A stretch of DNA of 25,737 nt from Thiotrichales bacterium (GCA_024762895.1 JANTGN010000010.1:1-25737), one strand, 5' to 3'. Shown: positions 15,983-24,170, counted from the first letter of the stretch. A program made the numbers and translations. The notes: generated from the letters alone by a model not told the origin.

Positions 15983-17823
15983 TGGCCGATATCTCCTATA
16001 AGGACAAGGGCAGTATCCTTAATCCACTGAAGAACCTGCAGTTCTTCGGTCGTAAGCCGGTGACCGAGCCTCTTGGGCCCAGGCCGGCCTCTAAGAATTA
16101 TCGGGGTTTTCATCTCAACGACTGGGATGCCTGCATTGGTTGCGGTACCTGTCAGAAGGTCTGTGACAACGCGGCCATCAGCATGGTGCGGGTGCCGAAT
16201 GCGATCGAGGATCCGGTGAAAGGGATACGCCCCCTGCGTCCCGCCATTGATTATGGCAGGTGTTGCTGGTGCGCCCTGTGCGTGGATGTCTGTCCGACGG
16301 CGGCCATCAGCCTCTCGCGCGAATATGTCCATGTCTGCACCGAGGATCAGATAGACAGTTATTTCATGTTGCCCGATGCCAGCGGCATGCATGGTAAGCC
16401 CTTCGCTGAGGGCTGGGCCAAGACCGAGACCACCGATCTCATTGATCTTGAACGGCAGGAAATGCCAGAAATGGCGCCCGAGTCACGCAGTGATAATTTT
16501 GACGAAATCGTTGCGGGTTATGACGACCAGCAGGCCCTGCTGGAGGCCTCGCGATGTGTGCAATGCGGCATGTGCCACGATGCCTGCCCCACGCATATGG
16601 ACGCGCCCGAATACATCCGCGCTATCTGGGAGGGCAGGGCCGAGGATGCCGTACGCTGGATGTATCAAAGCAACCCCTTTTCCCATGTCTGCGGACGGGT
16701 CTGCACCCATCGCTGCGAGACTGCCTGTTCTATAGGCTCTCGTGGTACACCGATCGCCATCCGCTGGCTCAAACGCTATGCCATGGACAAGATCGATCAC
16801 GAGCAGGTCAAGGCCATTGCTGCGGAAGGCAAGGTCGATTACCTGACCGGCAAGCGTGTGGCGATTATCGGTGCCGGCCCTGCCGGACTCACGGCGGCCT
16901 ACGACCTGGTGAAAAAAGGTCACCAGGTGGAGGTCTTTGAGGGACTGGATAAGGCTGGTGGTATGACGCGATTCGGCATTCCTGAATATCGCATGCCCTA
17001 TGACAAGCTCGATCAGGACGTGGATGTCATCACCTCCCTGGGTGTGAAGATCCATTATAACTGCAGGATTGGGCAGGACCGGAGCATGGATGAACTACAA
17101 AATAAGTTCGATGCCGTGGTACTTGCCATTGGTCTGCAGAAAGGACGATCCACGCGTATACCTGGATCGGACCATGCGCAGGTGAGGGCTGCCGTAGATT
17201 TATTACGTATGATCACGCTGGGCGAGAAGTTTGAGATTCCTAAATCTGCCGTGGTGATTGGTGGTGGTAACGTGGCCATGGATATCGCCCGCTCCATGGC
17301 CCGTCTGCAACGGCAGGAGTATGGCGAGGTCAGGATGACGGTGACGGCCCTGGAGCCGCGCGATCAGTTCCTGGCTGATCCGGAGGAGGTCAAAGAAGCG
17401 CTCGAGGAGGGCGTTGTCATACTGGACAGCCGTGGGCCCCAGGCATGTACCCTGGATGAAGAGGGCAGGCTCAACGGTCTGTGCACCTGGCGGGTTCTGT
17501 CCATCTTTGATGAAAACCATCGTTTCTCTCCAAGCTATGATGATACCGATGAGCAGATCCATGAAGGCGAGATAGTGATTGAGGCCATTGGCCAGATGGC
17601 CGATATTGGTCTCCTGGGTGAAGACTTGACCGAGGCCCTGGAATGGAACCGGGGTCGGCTTCAGGTCGATGAGAATGGTCGTACCTCGGAGGCATGGTTA
17701 TGGTCGGCAGGGGATTGTGTGAATGGCCCTGATGTGGTCCATGCCGTGGCCGATGGTCACCGCGTTGCGGCCAGTATCGATGCCTATCTTGGTAGTCAAG
17801 AATCAGTGGAGGCCGGTGCATGA
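15982..17823 (+). CDS. Fusion of NuoI/MbxN-like ferredoxin domain and GltD/NfnL-type NAD(P)H oxidoreductase
   Basis: The 613-residue protein joins two modules. Residues 1-120 match the NuoI-like 8Fe ferredoxin subunit, with C51-C54-C57-C61 and C94-C97-C100-C104 as ligands of two [4Fe-4S] clusters. Residues about 185-613 match the small subunit of glutamate synthase (GltD) and the related NfnL/SudA proteins: a cysteine-rich N-terminal domain (C192, C195, C198, C202, C237, C241, C245, C249), the FAD motif GAGPAG (297-302), the NAD(P) motif GGGNVAMD (427-434) and the C-terminal FAD contact SAGD (575-578). No GltB-like large subunit is present, so glutamate synthase activity is not expected. It probably brings electrons from NAD(P)H into the complex, or takes them out. 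It overlaps the upstream stop by one base and the next gene by ATGA. Confidence 0.92.
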   Translation: MADISYKDKGSILNPLKNLQFFGRKPVTEPLGPRPASKNYRGFHLNDWDACIGCGTCQKVCDNAAISMVRVPNAIEDPVKGIRPLRPAIDYGRCCWCALCVDVCPTAAISLSREYVHVCTEDQIDSYFMLPDASGMHGKPFAEGWAKTETTDLIDLERQEMPEMAPESRSDNFDEIVAGYDDQQALLEASRCVQCGMCHDACPTHMDAPEYIRAIWEGRAEDAVRWMYQSNPFSHVCGRVCTHRCETACSIGSRGTPIAIRWLKRYAMDKIDHEQVKAIAAEGKVDYLTGKRVAIIGAGPAGLTAAYDLVKKGHQVEVFEGLDKAGGMTRFGIPEYRMPYDKLDQDVDVITSLGVKIHYNCRIGQDRSMDELQNKFDAVVLAIGLQKGRSTRIPGSDHAQVRAAVDLLRMITLGEKFEIPKSAVVIGGGNVAMDIARSMARLQRQEYGEVRMTVTALEPRDQFLADPEEVKEALEEGVVILDSRGPQACTLDEEGRLNGLCTWRVLSIFDENHRFSPSYDDTDEQIHEGEIVIEAIGQMADIGLLGEDLTEALEWNRGRLQVDENGRTSEAWLWSAGDCVNGPDVVHAVADGHRVAASIDAYLGSQESVEAGA

Positions 17824-18323
17824 GTGAAGGGCATAGCCAGAGTTATGACCGTATCCGTTCAAAAAAAACGCTACAGGAAATCCTCGAGGTAGCGACCGAA
17901 TTTGAACGTGCGGCTCGAGATTTTTATTCAGACCTGATACCCAGAGTCAGTAAGCAGATTCGCTATCTGGTTGAAGAGCTGGCCCAGGAGGAACAGGAGC
18001 ATTATGACCTGTTTACGGCCCTGGCCAGCAATCCCGAGATTGAGTCTGCGATCCTGAAGGAGGTAGACACCCCGATGAGTGATCGTCGTTTTTCCGATGC
18101 TATTCATTTGCCAGATCTGGGTGACAGCCCGGATGACCAGGCCGTACTTCAGTATGCCATGGGGCGAGAACATGCCGCGATGGAGCAGTACACGGCCCTG
18201 GCAGAAAGCGCTGAACCGGGTCCCATCAAGGATCTGTTTACCTATCTTGCAAACGAGGAGACCAAACACAAGGCAGAGCTGGAAAAGATCTATTACGAGA
18301 CCATCCATTCAGGAGGGGTCTGA
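17820..18323 (+). CDS. Rubrerythrin-like ferritin-family protein
   Basis: The 167-residue helical protein has two E-x-x-H di-iron motifs, E58-Q-E-H61 in LAQEEQEHYDLF and E147-T-K-H150 in LANEETKHKAELEKIYY, plus glutamates in TEFERAARDFY and REHAAMEQYTALAE. This is the pattern of the rubrerythrin/ferritin-like superfamily. It has no C-terminal rubredoxin domain. Such proteins typically reduce peroxide or handle iron. It is the last gene of the operon, with its ATG overlapping the stop of the fusion gene, and is followed by rhlB in convergent orientation after 29 bp without a clear terminator. A role in protecting or serving the iron-sulfur complex is inference from position. Confidence 0.85.
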   Translation: MSEGHSQSYDRIRSKKTLQEILEVATEFERAARDFYSDLIPRVSKQIRYLVEELAQEEQEHYDLFTALASNPEIESAILKEVDTPMSDRRFSDAIHLPDLGDSPDDQAVLQYAMGREHAAMEQYTALAESAEPGPIKDLFTYLANEETKHKAELEKIYYETIHSGGV

Positions 18324-18352
18324 TCAGTTTTGTCCAGTCTGGTTCGACTAAT

Positions 18353-19642
18353 CTAGCGTCGATTTCTTGATCGGTTATCCGAGTGGCCACGTCCGCGGCC
18401 ACGACCCCCGCCACCTCCACCCTTTCGTCTCGGAGGGGGGCGCCTTTCGATCTTGGCCATGGGTTTGGGCTCGACCAGGAGTTCGGATGTGATATCCGCA
18501 ACCGGGATCTTCTGATCGATATAGGCCTCGATCTCAGGCAGGTAAAAGGCCGTATCCTCACAGGCGAAACTGACGGCATGGCCCTCGGCCCCGGCACGCG
18601 CCGTACGACCAATGCGGTGCACATAGTCTTCCTCGGCCTGAGGCAGATCGTAGTTGATGACCAGGGTGACATCCGGGATGTGCAGGCCACGAGCCGCCAC
18701 ATCCGTGGCAATGAGCACCTGGTATTTGCCTTCTTCAAATTCACCTAACAGTCGCTGGCGTTTCTTCTGAGGGACATCACCGGAGAGTTGTTCGGCCTTG
18801 ATGTCGTTGCCCAGCAGCCAGGCATAGACATCTTCGGCCACGCGCTTGGTGTTGATAAAGACGATGGCACGATCCGCCTGGTAGTGATGAAGAATACCCA
18901 GCAGTAGCGGTATCTTTTCCTGATTGGCCGGAAAGTAAACATTCTGTGTGACCTTCTCAGCAGTCACCTGGTCGGGCTCGATCTCAACCGAAACCGGGTT
19001 GTTCATATGTTCGTAGGCCAGTTCCATCACCCGGTGCGAGAGGGTGGCAGAGAACAACATGCTCTGGCGTTGCTCGGGCTTGGGCATACGGCGGAACAGG
19101 AAGCGTATGTCCTTGATGAAGCCCAGGTCGAACATACGGTCGGCCTCATCGAGTACGGCCACCTGGATGCCCCGCAGGTCGATGGCACCCTGTTTGTTGT
19201 AATCAATGAGCCGACCGGGGGTACCAATCAGGACATCGATCTTTTCTCCCATGCGCTTGCGTTGTTTCTCATAGTCAACACCGCCATAGACCAGCCCCAG
19301 GTTCAGGCCGGTATGCTTGCCCAGGAGTTCGGCATCCTTGTGGATCTGCATGGCGAGTTCGCGGGTAGGCGCGATGATGATGGCCCGGGGCTGATTGTCC
19401 CTGCGTTCTTCGCCACGCCCTGTTTTCAGGAGATGGGTAAAGGTGGAAATCAGAAAGGCGGCGGTCTTACCGGTCCCTGTCTGTGCCTGCCCGGCGACAT
19501 CTTTGCCTTCCAGGGCCAGGGGAAGTATCTGGGCCTGGATAGGTGTGCTGTGGGTAAAACCGGCATCGTTCAGGCCCTGTAGGAGGCTTTCCGGCAGCCC
19601 CATATCCTTAAATTGGGTATCCGTTAAATGGGAGTCGCTCAT
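18353..19642 (-). CDS. rhlB: ATP-dependent RNA helicase RhlB
   Basis: The 429-residue DEAD-box helicase is very similar to E. coli RhlB (421 residues), including the N-terminal MSDSHLTDTQFKDMG. Visible motifs are AQTGTGKT (53-60), DEAD (165-168), SAT (198-200) and HRIGRTARAG (342-351). The C-terminal tail (about 400-429) is rich in Arg and Gly, like the RNA-binding tail of RhlB. RhlB works with the RNA degradosome to unwind mRNA for decay. I chose the ATG at 19642 because it aligns with the E. coli start; a TTG 15 codons upstream is in frame but less likely. It is divergent from trxA, the same order as in E. coli. Confidence 0.93.
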   Translation of the reverse strand: MSDSHLTDTQFKDMGLPESLLQGLNDAGFTHSTPIQAQILPLALEGKDVAGQAQTGTGKTAAFLISTFTHLLKTGRGEERRDNQPRAIIIAPTRELAMQIHKDAELLGKHTGLNLGLVYGGVDYEKQRKRMGEKIDVLIGTPGRLIDYNKQGAIDLRGIQVAVLDEADRMFDLGFIKDIRFLFRRMPKPEQRQSMLFSATLSHRVMELAYEHMNNPVSVEIEPDQVTAEKVTQNVYFPANQEKIPLLLGILHHYQADRAIVFINTKRVAEDVYAWLLGNDIKAEQLSGDVPQKKRQRLLGEFEEGKYQVLIATDVAARGLHIPDVTLVINYDLPQAEEDYVHRIGRTARAGAEGHAVSFACEDTAFYLPEIEAYIDQKIPVADITSELLVEPKPMAKIERRPPPRRKGGGGGGRGRGRGHSDNRSRNRR

Positions 19643-19758
19643 GTGTTTTTTGACTTTTCTCTTCAAGTTATTGATCCATAATAGCAAATTTGATCAGTTA
19701 GAATGGAATTAATCCATCTGAGGACTGGGGTTGCATTACGGGTAGGTATTCATTGAAA

Positions 19759-19789
19759 ATGACAGGCTTGTGGATTCGCAACATATGAT
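19759..19789 (+). promoter_or_regulatory. Candidate trxA promoter
   Basis: ATGACA (19759-19764) and TATGAT (19784-19789) each match the sigma70 consensus at five of six bases, but the spacing of 19 bp is long. The -10 lies in the centre of a near-perfect palindrome. It is about 30 bp before the trxA start, so the leader would be short. Confidence 0.4.
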
Positions 19790-19795
19790 GCGAAT
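19774..19795. promoter_or_regulatory. 22-bp near-perfect palindrome, possible operator
   Basis: The arms ATTCGCA (19774-19780) and TGCGAAT (19789-19795) flank a centre built on CATATG, so 10 of 11 base pairs are symmetric; only one A-A pair breaks it. It lies 25 bp before the trxA start and over its candidate -10. It resembles a binding site for a dimeric regulator; the regulator is unknown. Confidence 0.5.
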
Positions 19796-19819
19796 TAAGT
19801 CATTAGGAGACCCAATAGA

Positions 19820-20146
19820 GTGAGCGATAATATTCTAAGTCTTTCAGACGACAGCTTTGAGACTGATGTGCTGAAATCCGATATGCCCGTACTGGTCGAC
19901 TACTGGGCCGAATGGTGCGGCCCCTGCAAGATGATCAGCCCGATTCTGGAAGAGATCGCTACCGAGTATGAAGGTCGTGTCAGGGTTGCGAAGCTGAATA
20001 TTGATGAAAACCCAGGTACTCCCCCCAAGTTTGGCATTCGTGGTATTCCTACGCTCATGCTGTTCAAAAATGGTGAAGTTGAAGCGACCAAGGTGGGTGC
20101 CCTGTCCAAGTCTCAGCTGACCGCCTTTCTAGATCAAAGTATCTGA
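19820..20146 (+). CDS. trxA: Thioredoxin 1
   Basis: A 108-residue thioredoxin closely matching E. coli TrxA, with the WCGPC active site (Cys33 and Cys36), the cis-proline Pro77 in GIRGIPTL, and the KLNIDENPG and KVGALSKSQL stretches. It reduces protein disulfides in the cytosol using thioredoxin reductase. The start is a GTG at 19820, which aligns with the E. coli MSDK start and has AGGAG (19805-19809) upstream. rhlB lies divergently and rho downstream, as in E. coli. Confidence 0.97.
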   Translation: MSDNILSLSDDSFETDVLKSDMPVLVDYWAEWCGPCKMISPILEEIATEYEGRVRVAKLNIDENPGTPPKFGIRGIPTLMLFKNGEVEATKVGALSKSQLTAFLDQSI

Positions 20147-20152
20147 TTTAGT

Positions 20153-20200
20153 CGCCTGCCGGTGTTCGCTCAGTAAAAGCTGGACGTATACTGGCAGGCG
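20153..20200 (+). promoter_or_regulatory. Hairpin in the trxA-rho intergenic leader
   Basis: The arms CGCCTGCCGGT (20153-20163) and ACTGGCAGGCG (20190-20200) pair over 11 bp with one G-U. No T run follows, so it is not a standard intrinsic terminator. The rest of the 176-bp leader up to rho is C-rich near its end (for example CACCTTCGGGCTCCTGTCC), which would suit autoregulation of rho through Rho-dependent termination, as is known for E. coli rho. The role of the hairpin is inference. Confidence 0.5.
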
Positions 20201-20322
20201 TGTTAGCCTAAGTCACAAATAATATATGCAAGCGGCCGTTCTGGCCAACCAAGCGAAATAATCCAGAAAACACCTTCGGGCTCCTGTCCGTTATCCTGTC
20301 CATATACAATACTTAACATCTT

Positions 20323-21582
20323 ATGAATCTTTCCGAATTAAAGTTAAAGCCAGTCTCCGAACTTATTGAATTAGCCACATCCATGGGCATCGAGAATCTC
20401 TCCCGTGCCCGTAAACAGGAACTCATTTTTGCCATCCTCAAGGCCCATGCAAAGAAGGGTGAGGATATTTATGGCGATGGGGTACTGGAAATTCTTCAGG
20501 ATGGTTTTGGTTTTCTGCGATCGGCTAATGGCTCTTATCTCGCGGGCCCGGATGACATCTATGTGTCTCCGAGTCAGATACGTCGTTTTGGACTGCGCAC
20601 CGGTGACACCATCTCCGGAAAGATTCGTCCGCCCAAGGACAGCGAACGATATTTTGCACTGCTCAAGGTCGATCAGATCAATCATGACAAACCTGAAAAT
20701 GCCAAGACCAAGGTTCTATTTGAAAACCTGACGCCGCTGCATCCAAATGAGCGTATGCGTATGGAGCAGGGTAATGGCAGTACCGAAGACCTGACCGCGC
20801 GCATGATTGATATAGTTGCACCCTGGGGTAAGGGTCAGCGCGGCCTGATCGTATCACCGCCTAAAGCGGGTAAGACCATGATGCTGACCAATATTGCACA
20901 GAGCATCACGGCAAATCATCCCGAATGTTACCTGATCGTTCTACTGATCGATGAACGCCCGGAGGAAGTTACCGAGATGTCACGTATGGTACGTGGTGAG
21001 GTGGTAGCGAGTACCTTTGATGAGCCGGCCAGCCGCCATGTTCAGGTTGCCGAGATGGTGATTGAAAAGGCCAAACGCCTCGTCGAGCACAAGAAAGATG
21101 TCGTCATCCTGCTGGACTCTATTACCCGACTGGCCCGTGCCTACAATACCGTAGTGCCTTCATCCGGTAAGGTCCTGACCGGCGGTGTTGATGCCAATGC
21201 CCTGCATCGTCCCAAGCGTTTCTTTGGTGCTGCGCGAAATATTGAGGAAGGTGGTAGCCTGACTATCCTTGCCACGGCGCTGATCGATACCGGTTCCAAG
21301 ATGGACGAGGTCATCTTTGAGGAATTCAAGGGTACCGGCAATATGGAATTGCATCTCGACCGTCGTATTGCAGAGAAGCGTACTTATCCTGCGATCAATA
21401 TCAATCGTTCCGGTACACGCCGAGAAGAATTGATCATGGATCAGGAAGAGCTACAGAAGGTATGGATCCTGCGTAAGGTCCTGCATGAAATGGAAGATCT
21501 TCAGGCCACCGAGTTCCTGATTAATCGCCTGCAGGCAACCAAGACTAACAACGATTTCTTTGATGCCATGAAACGCAGCTGA
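20323..21582 (+). CDS. rho: Transcription termination factor Rho
   Basis: The protein is 419 residues, the same as E. coli Rho, and closely similar throughout. It has the N-terminal helical domain (1-47), the RNA-binding cold-shock-like domain (about 48-125, with DGFGFLRS), the P-loop PPKAGKT (179-185), Walker B DVVILLDSITRLARAYN, the Q-loop region LTGGVDANAL and the FKGTGNMELHLDR segment. Rho is a hexameric RNA helicase that ends transcription at C-rich sites. It is the third gene of the conserved rhlB-trxA-rho block. The stop codon lies inside the following terminator hairpin. Confidence 0.98.
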   Translation: MNLSELKLKPVSELIELATSMGIENLSRARKQELIFAILKAHAKKGEDIYGDGVLEILQDGFGFLRSANGSYLAGPDDIYVSPSQIRRFGLRTGDTISGKIRPPKDSERYFALLKVDQINHDKPENAKTKVLFENLTPLHPNERMRMEQGNGSTEDLTARMIDIVAPWGKGQRGLIVSPPKAGKTMMLTNIAQSITANHPECYLIVLLIDERPEEVTEMSRMVRGEVVASTFDEPASRHVQVAEMVIEKAKRLVEHKKDVVILLDSITRLARAYNTVVPSSGKVLTGGVDANALHRPKRFFGAARNIEEGGSLTILATALIDTGSKMDEVIFEEFKGTGNMELHLDRRIAEKRTYPAININRSGTRREELIMDQEELQKVWILRKVLHEMEDLQATEFLINRLQATKTNNDFFDAMKRS

Positions 21583-21603
21583 GGCCGAAGCCTCAGCTGT
21601 TTT
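21576..21603. terminator. Bidirectional terminator overlapping the rho stop codon
   Basis: A perfect 10-bp stem, CAGCTGAGGC (21576-21585) with GCCTCAGCTG (21590-21599), is closed by the tetraloop CGAA and followed by TTTT (21600-21603) on the plus strand. On the minus strand the loop reads C(UUCG)G, an exceptionally stable tetraloop, and would end the purD-glgP transcript. The rho TGA (21580-21582) is part of the stem. Confidence 0.88.
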
Positions 21604-21607
21604 CAGC

Positions 21608-24157
21608 CTATTTTATATTTTTAACAAAGTCGGGGCGCTGCCAGAGTCCGCTGGACTGGCGCCATTCGTTGACCTCGATATTCATGACTTCCCGGGTGAT
21701 ACACTGGGGAGCGACATCCCAGATTTTTTCGGCATATTCTGACACTGTTCGGTCGATCGAAAACTTGCCCATACGCGCGGTGTTAAGCAGCGTTTTTCGT
21801 GTCCATTGTTCCTGGTCCTTGTACAGCTCATCGACTTCCTTTTGTACATTGATATAAGACTCATAGTCGGCCAGCAGCAGGTACTGATCGACATTCAGCA
21901 GGTTTTCAACCAGGCCCTTATAGCGGTCCGGGTCTCCAAAATTAAAAAAGCCATTGGCGATCATGTCCAGAACCTGTTTCAGTTCCATGTTGCTTTCATA
22001 GTAGTCGCGAGGACGATAGCCTCGTTGGCGTAGCTCGGTCACTTCATCCGTGTTCATTCCAAAGATAAAGAAGTTCTCGGCACCAACCTCCTCACGTATC
22101 TCTATGTTAGCGCCATCCAGGGTGCCGATCGTCATGGCGCCATTCAGGGCCAGCTTCATGTTGCCGGTACCTGATGCCTCGGTTCCCGCCGTTGAGATCT
22201 GCTCCGAGAGATCGGCGGCCGGAATGAGTATGGTGGCATTGGAGACATCGTAATTGGGGAAAAATACGACCTTGAGTTTGTCTCCAATGCGTGGATCATT
22301 ATTCACCGTGTCCGCTACATCATTAATAAGGCGTATGATCAGCTTGGCTGTCGTATAACTGGGTGCTGCCTTGCCAGCGAACATCACTACGCGGGGTGCT
22401 CGATCTTCGGCACGTCCCTCACGAATCTGGTTGTATAGCGTAATGCAGTGCAACAGGTTAAGTAGCTGACGTTTGTATTCATGGATACGCTTGATCTGAA
22501 TATCAAACATGGCATCGATATTGATCTGGACGCCGGTCTCCCTCTGAATGAGTTTGGCCAGGCGTTTTTTGTTGGCCTGTTTGACCTGATGGTATTCCTG
22601 CATGAATGCCTGGTCATCGATATCCTGTTCTAATCTGCGCAGGTCATCCAGGTGCTTGACCCAGTTATTACCAATCCTGGAATTAATCAACTTGGCCAGG
22701 GGGCGGTTGGCCTGGTTTAACCAGAGCCGGGGTGTGATGCCATTAGTGACGTTGACAAACTTCTCTGGCAGTAGTCGATAAAAATCACTGAACAGGTGGT
22801 CTTTCAATAACTCGGTATGCAGTGCGGCAACACCGTTAACTTTGTGGCTGCCGACAACCGACAGGTAGGCCATACGCACCTTACGGTCATGTGACTCATC
22901 GATGAGTGAGACGCGTTGTAAGAGTTCGTTTTCACCCGGATAGTTATGACGCACGCATTCCAGGAACTTGAAGTTGATGTCATAGATGATTTGCATATGT
23001 CGGGGCAGGACCTTCTCCATGAGTGAGACCGGCCACACCTCGAGTGCCTCAGGCATCAGGGTGTGATTGGTATAAGAGAAGGTCTTCTCCGTGATTCCCC
23101 AGGCGGTATCCCAGTCCAGGCCATGCTCATCCATTAACAGGCGCATGAGTTCAGGAATGGCGATCGCCGGATGGGTATCATTAAGCTGAATGGCGGTTTT
23201 ATCCGGCAGATTCTCGATGCGGTAGCCACGGCGCAGATAGCGGGCCACGATATCCTGGAGCGAGGCGCTGACGAAAAAGTATTCCTGCTTCAGGCGCAGT
23301 TCCCGCCCGATCGCTGTGGCGTCATTGGGATACAGGACCTTCGAAATGGTCTCTGTCTCGGATTTAGTCTCAACGGCACGGATGTAATCACCCTCGTTGA
23401 AATATTCGAGGTCAAAGTCACGCGAGGCACGGGCCGTCCATAGCCTGAGGTTGTTGGCGTTCAGACTACCATAACCCGGGATTGGGTAATCACAGGCCTG
23501 GGCGATGACCTCTTCGCTGTTTTCCCAGAAATGCTTGACCTGTCCCTGCTCATTAGTATGCGAGGACAGGTGGCCGTAGAAGTGCACGGCATAATTATGT
23601 TCCGGGCGCTGGAACTCCCAGGGGTTGCCAAAGCGTAGCCAGTTATCCGGATGTTCGATCTGCTGACCATTATTGATTTCCTGGCGGAACATGCCGAATT
23701 CATAGCGTATGCCGTAGGCATAACCGGGCATGCACTGTGAGGCCAGGGAGTCCATGATGCAGGCGGCAAGCCGACCCAGGCCGCCATTACCCAGTGCGGC
23801 ATCGGGTTCCAGTTCGGCGATTAGGTCCAGGTTGACGCCAAGTTCATCGAGCGCCTCCTGGGCTTCATCCAGAAAGCCCATGTTCAGCAGGCCATTGATG
23901 AGCATACGCCCGATCAGGAATTCCAGGGAAAGATAATAAACCCGCTTGGAATTGCATTCGTTAAAGTGTCGGCGCGTAAAAAGCCTGCGCTCAATGAGCC
24001 GATCCCTGGCAGCGTAGGCGACGGCGTGCAGCCAGTCTCGGGGTGTGGCAAATTCGGGGTCGCGTCCTACGGTATGGATGAGGCGCGCTCGAATCGAACG
24101 TTGCAACTCAGCGGGATCGTTCCCCAGTGGCTGATACTTGAAGCCGTTAGTAGTCAT
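21608..24157 (-). CDS. glgP: Glycogen/maltodextrin phosphorylase
   Basis: The 849-residue enzyme belongs to the glycogen/starch phosphorylase family, which releases glucose-1-phosphate from alpha-1,4-glucans using phosphate and pyridoxal phosphate. It has the PLP-binding lysine, Lys668, in EASGTGNMKLALNGAMTIGTLDGANIE, and the N-terminal SLEFLIGRMLINGLLNMG and LGNGGLGRLAACIMDS stretches. It starts 13 bp after the purD stop, with AAGGAG overlapping that gap, so purD and glgP probably share a transcript. No other glycogen genes are visible in the window. Confidence 0.95.
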   Translation of the reverse strand: MTTNGFKYQPLGNDPAELQRSIRARLIHTVGRDPEFATPRDWLHAVAYAARDRLIERRLFTRRHFNECNSKRVYYLSLEFLIGRMLINGLLNMGFLDEAQEALDELGVNLDLIAELEPDAALGNGGLGRLAACIMDSLASQCMPGYAYGIRYEFGMFRQEINNGQQIEHPDNWLRFGNPWEFQRPEHNYAVHFYGHLSSHTNEQGQVKHFWENSEEVIAQACDYPIPGYGSLNANNLRLWTARASRDFDLEYFNEGDYIRAVETKSETETISKVLYPNDATAIGRELRLKQEYFFVSASLQDIVARYLRRGYRIENLPDKTAIQLNDTHPAIAIPELMRLLMDEHGLDWDTAWGITEKTFSYTNHTLMPEALEVWPVSLMEKVLPRHMQIIYDINFKFLECVRHNYPGENELLQRVSLIDESHDRKVRMAYLSVVGSHKVNGVAALHTELLKDHLFSDFYRLLPEKFVNVTNGITPRLWLNQANRPLAKLINSRIGNNWVKHLDDLRRLEQDIDDQAFMQEYHQVKQANKKRLAKLIQRETGVQINIDAMFDIQIKRIHEYKRQLLNLLHCITLYNQIREGRAEDRAPRVVMFAGKAAPSYTTAKLIIRLINDVADTVNNDPRIGDKLKVVFFPNYDVSNATILIPAADLSEQISTAGTEASGTGNMKLALNGAMTIGTLDGANIEIREEVGAENFFIFGMNTDEVTELRQRGYRPRDYYESNMELKQVLDMIANGFFNFGDPDRYKGLVENLLNVDQYLLLADYESYINVQKEVDELYKDQEQWTRKTLLNTARMGKFSIDRTVSEYAEKIWDVAPQCITREVMNIEVNEWRQSSGLWQRPDFVKNIK

Positions 24158-24170
24158 CTGTCATAACTCC

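Noticed and set aside
15982..17823. Glutamate synthase small subunit as the function of the fusion gene
   Set aside because: No glutamate synthase large subunit is present, and the N-terminal NuoI-like module and operon context point to the membrane complex.
18380..18410. Hairpin GTGGCC/GGCCAC near the rhlB 3' end
   Set aside because: It lies in the coding sequence of the Arg/Gly-rich tail and has no T run.
19643..19687. TTG start 15 codons upstream for rhlB
   Set aside because: The E. coli protein aligns from the ATG at 19642, and the added residues are Lys-rich non-family sequence.
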